A stretch of DNA of 28,625 nt from Dipetalonema caudispina (taxonomy: Eukaryota > Nematoda > Chromadorea > Rhabditida > Onchocercidae): the NCBI GenBank assembly GCA_013365325.1, contig JABVXV010000309.1:1-28625 (forward strand), in the 5' to 3' direction. The translations under genes were made by a program, and so were the position numbers. Shown here one piece after another: positions 23,101 to 28,625 of this stretch. The stretch's first letter is position 1. Each line of letters begins with the position of its first letter. The notes below the pieces were generated by a model. That model saw nothing but the letters and a program-made list of their open reading frames with translations, made no database searches and was not told the origin of the DNA.

Positions 23101-24837
23101 TTGTTACTGATATCAATATTTTTTCGCTGATTTTTTCCTCTACATCAGACTGAGCTTTTGCAAAAATGGTTTTTTAACACTACTAATGAATCTTGAAATT
23201 GTTAAATTTGAAACTGAATCACTTGATACAGTTCCTGTGCTTATTTTTGGTTTTCAGGCACAAAGACCACCAGATCTTCCAACTAAAGAAGCAGAAAGGA
23301 AACAAAAAGAAGAGCAGAAAAAGATTGACAACGCTGTCCCACTGACTGAAGAAGAGCAAAACGAAAAGATTCAGCTGCTTACACAAGTGATTTTGAAGTG
23401 TTTAATTGCGAAAGAGAAATAGATTAGAGTTAACTTAAAACTCTCGTTAACATTGGTATTTCTAGGGGCAAAGTAATTGGAGTCGTCGAGAATTTCAACA
23501 GTTTATCAAAGCGAATGAGAAGTATGGAAGGCATGATTTGGAAAATATTGCGAAAGAAATAGACACAAAATCTGCAACTGAGGTTTTTCTTTTTTTTTTT
23601 TTAGCTAAACATTCAGAACAACATAAATGAAGCTCGTATAAATCATCAAGTTATCCTTTTTTGTTTTAATATTGCACCGATGTAGAACATTTCAAAAATT
23701 AGGAAAATCCATTTTTTTTTTTCTTTAAGGTTGAAGAGTATGCAAAGTTGTTTTGGGAACGCCTCGATGAACTGTCCGATCACGAAAGAATCCTGGCGAC
23801 AATCGAAAAGGTTCGTGAATTGCCGTTAGTACAATATTTTTAGAATAATTTATGAATTTCCGATAGAAATTTCGAATTCCATCAAATCATTTATTTTTAT
23901 ATTGACTTTGAAATCATCTTGAAATCTGATATCACTCAAAATTATTAACCCATAGAGTTTTGTTTTAGGGCGAAGCTCGAATACAGCGCCGGCAGAGTAT
24001 CAAAAAGGCACTGGATGAAAAAATAGCAAAGTATAAGGCTCCATTTCATCAATTACGAATTCAGTATGGAACAAATAAAGGCAAAAATTACACGGAAGAA
24101 GAAGATCGGTAAGTATTGATTGCATATTTTTATTTTCGATTAATTGATGTAGTTCGTCAAGTACCATCTTTAAGATTTATGGTCTGTCAACTGCATAAAC
24201 TTGGCTTTGACAAGGACAATGTTTACGAGGAGTTACGACAAGCAGTTCGCTCTGCGCCACAGTTTCGGTTCGATTGGTTTATCAAATCTCGCACGTCAAC
24301 GGTTAGAATTTTCATGGGTTCCGTATTTATCAAAGGTTTCTCATTCATGAATCAGTATCTGATTCTATATTAGTTTCATTTACACTTCCTTTGAGCTCTG
24401 AGTCGTTCTTCAGGAGCTTCAACGTCGCTGTAATACACTTATTTCATTAATTGAAAAAGAAATGGGTGAAGTAGAAGTGAAACGAAAACACGGTCAGAAA
24501 TCATCAGCAAATACTCCTACAACTAATGCTAACGACCCGAAAGTCACACCAGTCACTAAGGTAACTTTTTCTGTTCGTTTAGTTACTGATGGCAGTCTTA
24601 ATCCGAAATTAGTGTATCCTTTCTGTCGTGTGCAAATACAGTTGGCACTCCGATACAATATTGACTACTGCTACTATTCCAGAGTGAGGAGTATTTGTCA
24701 GTTTCATCGGTAAGGTAATATTGTATGCCTAATTGCTAATATTCATTTTCCAAATCAGTGCTTAATTTTAGTCTGGTCAGAAACGCAAGGGCGAACAATC
24801 CACATCTAAGGGGTCGAGCTCTAAACGCCAGAAATAG
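17179..24837 (+). CDS. isw-1: ISWI-family chromatin-remodelling ATPase
   Basis: This nuclear SNF2-type motor slides and spaces nucleosomes in complexes such as NURF/ACF. 22 exons join in frame to 1057 residues (human SMARCA5 1052): 17179-17359, 17740-17862, 18123-18258, 18386-18506, 18630-18809, 18999-19154, 19346-19546, 19732-19841, 20046-20106, 20375-20540, 20686-20960, 21194-21325, 21731-21883, 21983-22197, 22480-22636, 23258-23386, 23466-23582, 23730-23810, 23969-24108, 24175-24301, 24414-24560, 24772-24837. In order: acidic N-terminus with a sumoylation-type VKNE (22-25); Auto[13 protein letters not shown] (123-134); Walker A DEMGLGKT (185-192, split by an intron); DEAH (288-291); ITGTPLQNN; helicase C with DRAHRIGQ from 571; HAND; SANT from about 835; SLIDE (about 944-1005); and a basic tail ending KRQK. 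All motor motifs are intact. The neighbouring histone H1 gene is convergent. Confidence 0.96.
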
Positions 24838-25800
24838 TGATCGTATGAACCGTTGCGATATTTACCTCGGATAAAATTCTTCATTATATTATTTGTACTT
24901 CGTAATCCATTTTCAACAACTGATTTGATTTTAATGCTCCTGAGAAGCACTAAATTCACTTATCTTGGATGGATTTAATGAATACATTTCTTTGCCATTT
25001 TGAGGAAAATGCTGATGACATAATTCTTATCATTTGATTATCTTTGTTTGTTGCTTATCGATCTGCAGTACCTGTATATTAATTTCCGTTGTATCATAAA
25101 ACTTGAATAAAACTTTTTGACATTTGGTTTTCCTGGTGCCATCATAGCAATTGCTACACTGACGTCACGGTAATAGCTACGTGAACCAAACCTTATCAAG
25201 CAATATGGATATTAAATGTCTAGTTGCAAACTATCGACGAATTAAATTTGAATTGGAATACGAATTAAATTCGAACCGTCACGACATATATAACTAAACA
25301 TGTACCTCCTGATATCGACATAACCGCAGTTAAGATATTTTCCTCTTAAATTGATTTATATTTACTTAATTTATTATGCTTAGAAGCTGGGGTGAAGACA
25401 CACTTCTGATGTTTGCCCATTTTACACCGTTGTTTAATTCCACCTGATCAGACGGAATGACATCCAAAGCCACAATTCAATCATATCGCCAAAATGCAAA
25501 TGCCTTAAACTAGAATGACTAACATTTAATCGGATATCTTCAAAATTTCTTTGCCGCACTGTTTTAGGAATAACATGTTGAGCCTGGCAAAGATGTATAA
25601 ATGGTACCGTGATCAACGGTCAATGTAAACACTCTGGAAAAAAAAAAACCATTTTAATGCATAATAGTTTTCTAACTCATTTGATGAAAAGAAAATTTTA
25701 GAGGGTCAAAAAGATTTTATTTTCAAAGAGACAAATATGCCCTTTCTCACATGGAAAGAATTCCGAGATCGAAAGAGATAGCATGATTCATGAAATTTGT
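24838..25800. other. Intergenic region between ISWI and H1 3' ends
   Basis: This separates the convergent ISWI and H1 genes. AATAAA at 25107-25112 (in GAATAAAACT) is a possible ISWI poly(A) signal. A GC-richer part at about 25380-25630 holds a 60-codon minus-strand frame (25434-25616) with no ATG start or splice context, so I do not call it a gene. It could be 3' UTR or an unrecognised noncoding RNA. Confidence 0.5.
25160..25167. promoter_or_regulatory. Perfect CRE palindrome TGACGTCA
   Basis: An exact CREB/ATF consensus in the context ACTGACGTCACGG, in the ISWI-H1 spacer. It is not near an obvious start site, so a regulatory role is only a possibility. Confidence 0.4.
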
Positions 25801-25816
25801 GGCCCTTAAGAGGGCC
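25801..25816 (-). terminator. Histone 3' stem-loop of H1
   Basis: On the minus strand GGCCCT-CTTA-AGGGCC forms a 6-bp stem with a 4-base loop, flanked by CAAC and ACAAA, 37 bases past the H1 stop. This is the SLBP-binding element that directs non-polyadenylated 3'-end processing of replication-dependent histone mRNAs. It differs from the H3 element only in the loop. Confidence 0.93.
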
Positions 25817-25853
25817 GTTGGGTTATGGGACTAACGTCGTGATGATAACACAT

Positions 25854-26429
25854 CTACGACGCTATTTTCTTCGATTTTGAAACCTTCGGCTTCGGTTTGC
25901 TTGCCTTCAATTTCCGCTTCGGCGACTTCTTTGCAGCCGTAATTTTCTTTATTTTTGGCTTCTTAGGAGAAGTAGAGGGAATTTTACTTTTTCTCTCTTG
26001 TTTCGATGGTATCTTCTTCTTTGACTTACGTGACCTTTCTTTCGTCTTAGCTCCAACCTTGGCACCAAGCCTAAAGGAACCATTCACGCCAGCACCTTTC
26101 GCAAGTGTAAACTTCCCCGATGCAATACCCTTCTTGATGGCCAATCGAAGTTGAGAATGTACACGTTTACCGTTATTACCCAATTGATAACGGCCTGAGA
26201 TATATTTCAGGATTGCTACACGGCTTGAACCTTTCCGATCTTTTAAAGCAGTAATTGCTTCCTTTATCATTTGAGAATAGCTGGGATGATTTTTCGCTAC
26301 TTTCGTGCCTGGACGCTTGGATCGTACTTTAGGAGTACCGGGGATTCCTGGTTGATGCTTCTTCAAAGGCTTCCCAATTGTACCGCCCATTCGCGGTGGT
26401 GAAGGTAATTCGATAGCCGATGTTTCCAT
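25854..26429 (-). CDS. Linker histone H1
   Basis: H1 binds linker DNA at the nucleosome dyad and compacts chromatin. The intronless gene encodes 191 residues: a proline/lysine N-terminal arm; a winged-helix globular domain at about 47-122 starting NHPSYSQMIKEAI, with GSSRVAILKYI, RVHSQLRLAIKKGI and GSFRLG; then a lysine-rich tail with SPKK/SPKR-type motifs. The ATG at 26429 is chosen because the TATA box at 26490-26497 puts initiation near 26465, so upstream in-frame codons (to 26480) would not be transcribed. A twin E2F-type element, the TATA box and a 3' stem-loop mark it as replication-dependent. It is divergent from the H3 gene 1.28 kb away. H2A, H2B and H4 are absent from the window. Confidence 0.96.
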   Translation of the reverse strand: METSAIELPSPPRMGGTIGKPLKKHQPGIPGTPKVRSKRPGTKVAKNHPSYSQMIKEAITALKDRKGSSRVAILKYISGRYQLGNNGKRVHSQLRLAIKKGIASGKFTLAKGAGVNGSFRLGAKVGAKTKERSRKSKKKIPSKQERKSKIPSTSPKKPKIKKITAAKKSPKRKLKASKPKPKVSKSKKIAS

Positions 26430-26489
26430 TTCTCGACACTGTCCTATACAACTAACAATACGATAGATTAGAACCCCCAACGAATTGCC

Positions 26490-26497
26490 TTTATATA
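26490..26497 (-). promoter_or_regulatory. TATA box of H1
   Basis: TATATAAA on the minus strand, in the context TAGTATATAAAGG, 61 bases before the ATG and nine bases downstream of an E2F-type element. Confidence 0.8.
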
Positions 26498-26505
26498 CTA
26501 AACCA

Positions 26506-26541
26506 TTTTCCCGCCAAAATCTCAGAAGTTGGCGGGAATTT
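26506..26541 (-). promoter_or_regulatory. Twin inverted E2F-type sites of the H1 promoter
   Basis: On the minus strand TTTTGGCGGGAAAA (complement of 26506-26519) matches the E2F consensus TTTSGCGCSAAA-type core GGCGGGAA. A second site in the opposite orientation, TTGGCGGGAATTT on the plus strand, lies at 26529-26541. E2F drives S-phase transcription, which fits a replication-dependent histone. Confidence 0.75.
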
Positions 26542-26757
26542 GCAAATTAAATTTTACGCTCTTAAGTGCAATATTCTTGTAAAGTAAGCTTGTCACCAAA
26601 CACGTGTCTCCAATACAGGACAGGACACGTAATCCGTCATATATAAAACACGTAGATATGTATCCGAAATATGGCAAAACTTTTCTTCCCTTCTTCATTG
26701 CATTAAAATTACAGTGAAAAAAATGCAACATAACTGTAGAATGTATAATAATGCATG

Positions 26758-26787
26758 TTTCACGTATATCACGTATATCACGTATGG
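26758..26787. repeat. Tandem 9-bp repeat TCACGTATA
   Basis: Three copies in TTTCACGTATATCACGTATA and the following TCACGTATGG, a short minisatellite in the H1-H3 spacer. Each unit contains CACGTA. Confidence 0.7.
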
Positions 26788-26891
26788 TACTATACTTTCA
26801 CATAAAATTCTTGACAAAGATGTAATGGATGAAATTTTAATCTTTTCGTAAATTTCAACCAGTCTTATTTTCCTTCTGAACATTCTTTTTC

Positions 26892-26981
26892 TTTTTTTTT
26901 TTTTGATGATAAATATTCTAAAAATTTAAAGACAAAAATGACTTTAAATTTTTAGAACATTTATCATTAAAAAAAAAAAAA
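26892..26981. repeat. Long foldback (inverted repeat, about 40-bp arms)
   Basis: The left arm at 26892-26931 is a T-run followed by GATGATAAATATTCTAAAAA and TTTAAAG. It is the reverse complement of the right arm at 26942-26981 with two mismatches in the non-homopolymer part. The spacer is 10 bases (ACAAAAATGA). The outer ends are the T- and A-runs themselves. Confidence 0.9.
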
Positions 26982-27603
26982 AAAAGTGAGGATAAAGGAA
27001 CGTTGAGCAGCACTCATTTCGATTGTAAATTTTCATTGATAATTTTAAATTGTACAACATTAATATAAGTGGAATTTTTTTTTTTCCAGTTTAGCAATTT
27101 TACAAAGAGATCAATTTACAGCTTTTTCATGAATTTCCTAAAAAAAAAAAGAAAAGAAAAAAGATTTTTCTAAGAATTATAAAACATTTAAATCATTTTA
27201 AAATGTTTTTTAATTTATTTTCTTTGAATAAACTCTAATTTTTCGTAAAAAATTCTTCAAGTTTTTAGAATACTAAAAATTGCAATTATTTTAATCATTT
27301 CAAAAATATTTTTAATTAATTAATTAATTTTTTTTTTTAAAGTAATTTTAATTTGTCATAAATGATTCGTCAAATTTTTAAAAAAATTCAAAAAAAATAT
27401 GCATACAATTAATATTTTTATTTAAATTACTCTAATAATAAATATTAATAAATACTAATTTAATAAAACATTAATTGATCCCTTTTTTCTTCCAATAATA
27501 AATAATCAAAGATTGTCCCCCTTTAATTTATTTCAAATAGAACCTTCCAGAAAAAAAAAAGGGGGTGGATCTATATTTGCAAAAAAAAAAAAATCATTAA
27601 AAA

Positions 27604-27632
27604 TTTTGGCGGGAAATTAGAAACCTATAAAA
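27604..27632 (+). promoter_or_regulatory. E2F-type element plus TATA box of H3
   Basis: TTTTGGCGGGAAA at 27604-27616 is followed after nine bases by TATAAAA at 27626-27632. The ATG is 75 bases further on. The element, its orientation and its spacing match the H1 promoter. Confidence 0.8.
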
Positions 27633-27698
27633 GGTCACTCATTTGTTTGCTGCAGTTCATTTAATAGTCTGTGCAAGTGTTGTGTCGTGTTGTATTGA

Positions 27699-28118
<420 letters not shown>

Positions 28119-28183
28119 ATAAAATTTTCAACTCGTTCTGCTGAATGGGAGCAATGGTTCAGTAACCATCTTCCAAACCCAAC

Positions 28184-28199
28184 GGCCCTCTTTAGGGCC
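28184..28199 (+). terminator. Histone 3' stem-loop of H3
   Basis: GGCCCT-CTTT-AGGGCC, 65 bases after the stop, flanked by CCCAAC and ACAAATTT. The stem and flanks match the H1 element almost base for base. Confidence 0.95.
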
Positions 28200-28625
28200 A
28201 CAAATTTAATGAGTCATGCTACCCAAACAATTTTAATGAATAATGTGTTTTGATAAATTTTTTACTCGAAATGTTTTCACATGCTTCATACACTCGAAAA
28301 ATTTTGTATGCTTACAATGTTTAGGTAAAATTATTACAGAATGATCTGCCAGTTAGTGTAAGCTCTTATAGTAGTAGTAAGGTTATGCAAAATATCAATA
28401 GTTGATAGGTTTAGGATATGGGATGTAGTACAAGATGTTAGTATTATTCCATATCAATTTAACAGTTAAACAAATTATCATCAATGTTCACCTGAGTTAT
28501 TTATTGGGTAAAATGTTGAAAGTGTCTCTAGCGAAGTGATAAGTGATATATAGTTGAGTAAATTTTTTGGACCATAAATGTTATTTTGCAAATTTAATGT
28601 TAGATAACAAAATTTATAGCAATTA
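28200..28625. other. Right-edge intergenic region
   Basis: No gene, repeat or RNA is recognisable in the last 426 bases. Confidence 0.6.

Larger units (their letters stand above)
26542..27600. other. H1-H3 divergent intergenic region
   Basis: Only AT-rich DNA with many A/T runs (for example 26892-26904, 26969-26985, 27140-27161). It contains a tandem 9-bp ACGTATATC repeat at 26758-26787 and the 40-bp-arm foldback. The minus-strand ORFs at 26522-26731 and 26695-26883 lack support. Confidence 0.6.

Noticed and set aside
25434..25616. 60-codon minus-strand ORF between ISWI and H1
   Set aside because: It has no ATG start, no acceptor with a matching phase and no recognisable motif. It is kept only as a remark on a GC-richer spacer.
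25897..26154. 85-codon plus-strand ORF
   Set aside because: It is a shadow of the lysine-rich H1 tail, which read in reverse gives F/L-rich frames.

Overview
The window reads as AT-rich nuclear DNA of a nematode, most likely a clade III (filaria-like) species. Genes have many short introns with T-rich ...TTTTCAG/TTTTTAG acceptors. Several start codons lie only 0-27 bases behind such an acceptor, as expected for spliced-leader trans-splicing. The two histone genes carry metazoan 3' stem-loops, and intergenic DNA is full of A/T homopolymers and microsatellites. The species assignment is inference.

Layout: 1-780 is an (ATC)n microsatellite grading into low-complexity DNA. 781-1620 holds two identical tRNA-Asp(GUC) genes, minus strand, in a tandem duplication of about 423 bp. 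1.6-5.9 kb is mostly gene-poor, with two short unassigned coding-like stretches. 5934-6932 is a complete three-exon gene for a small secreted, probably GPI-anchored Ly6/uPAR-type three-finger protein. 8804-9717 is a sibling with the same first two exons but no recognisable third exon. Its first intron contains an antisense 48-codon ORF with its own acceptor and poly(A) signal, and 10667-10799 holds a further minus-strand exon candidate. 13853-16233 (minus) is a seven-exon tRNA-dihydrouridine synthase of the DUS4-like class. Divergent from it, 17179-24837 (plus) is a 22-exon ISWI chromatin-remodelling ATPase. Then come a linker histone H1 gene (minus, 25854-26429) and a histone H3 gene (plus, 27708-28118), divergently arranged.

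The right half is a chromatin neighbourhood: the nucleosome-spacing ATPase ISWI lies next to linker histone H1 and core histone H3. Both histone promoters have the same layout, an E2F-type TTTTGGCGGGAAA element nine bases upstream of a TATA box, and both genes end in nearly identical histone stem-loops, so they look like S-phase-coordinated replication-dependent genes. The DUS4-like gene and ISWI share a roughly 0.95 kb divergent upstream region that contains a degenerate tandem array with a strict 20-bp period.

The observations most worth following are the Ly6 pair (GC-AG intron, conserved 50-nt middle exon, lost third exon, antisense microgene), the 20-bp-period array, the matched histone promoters, Leu at H3 position 90, and a 40-bp-arm foldback between the histone genes. 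No wholly new system could be established from sequence alone.
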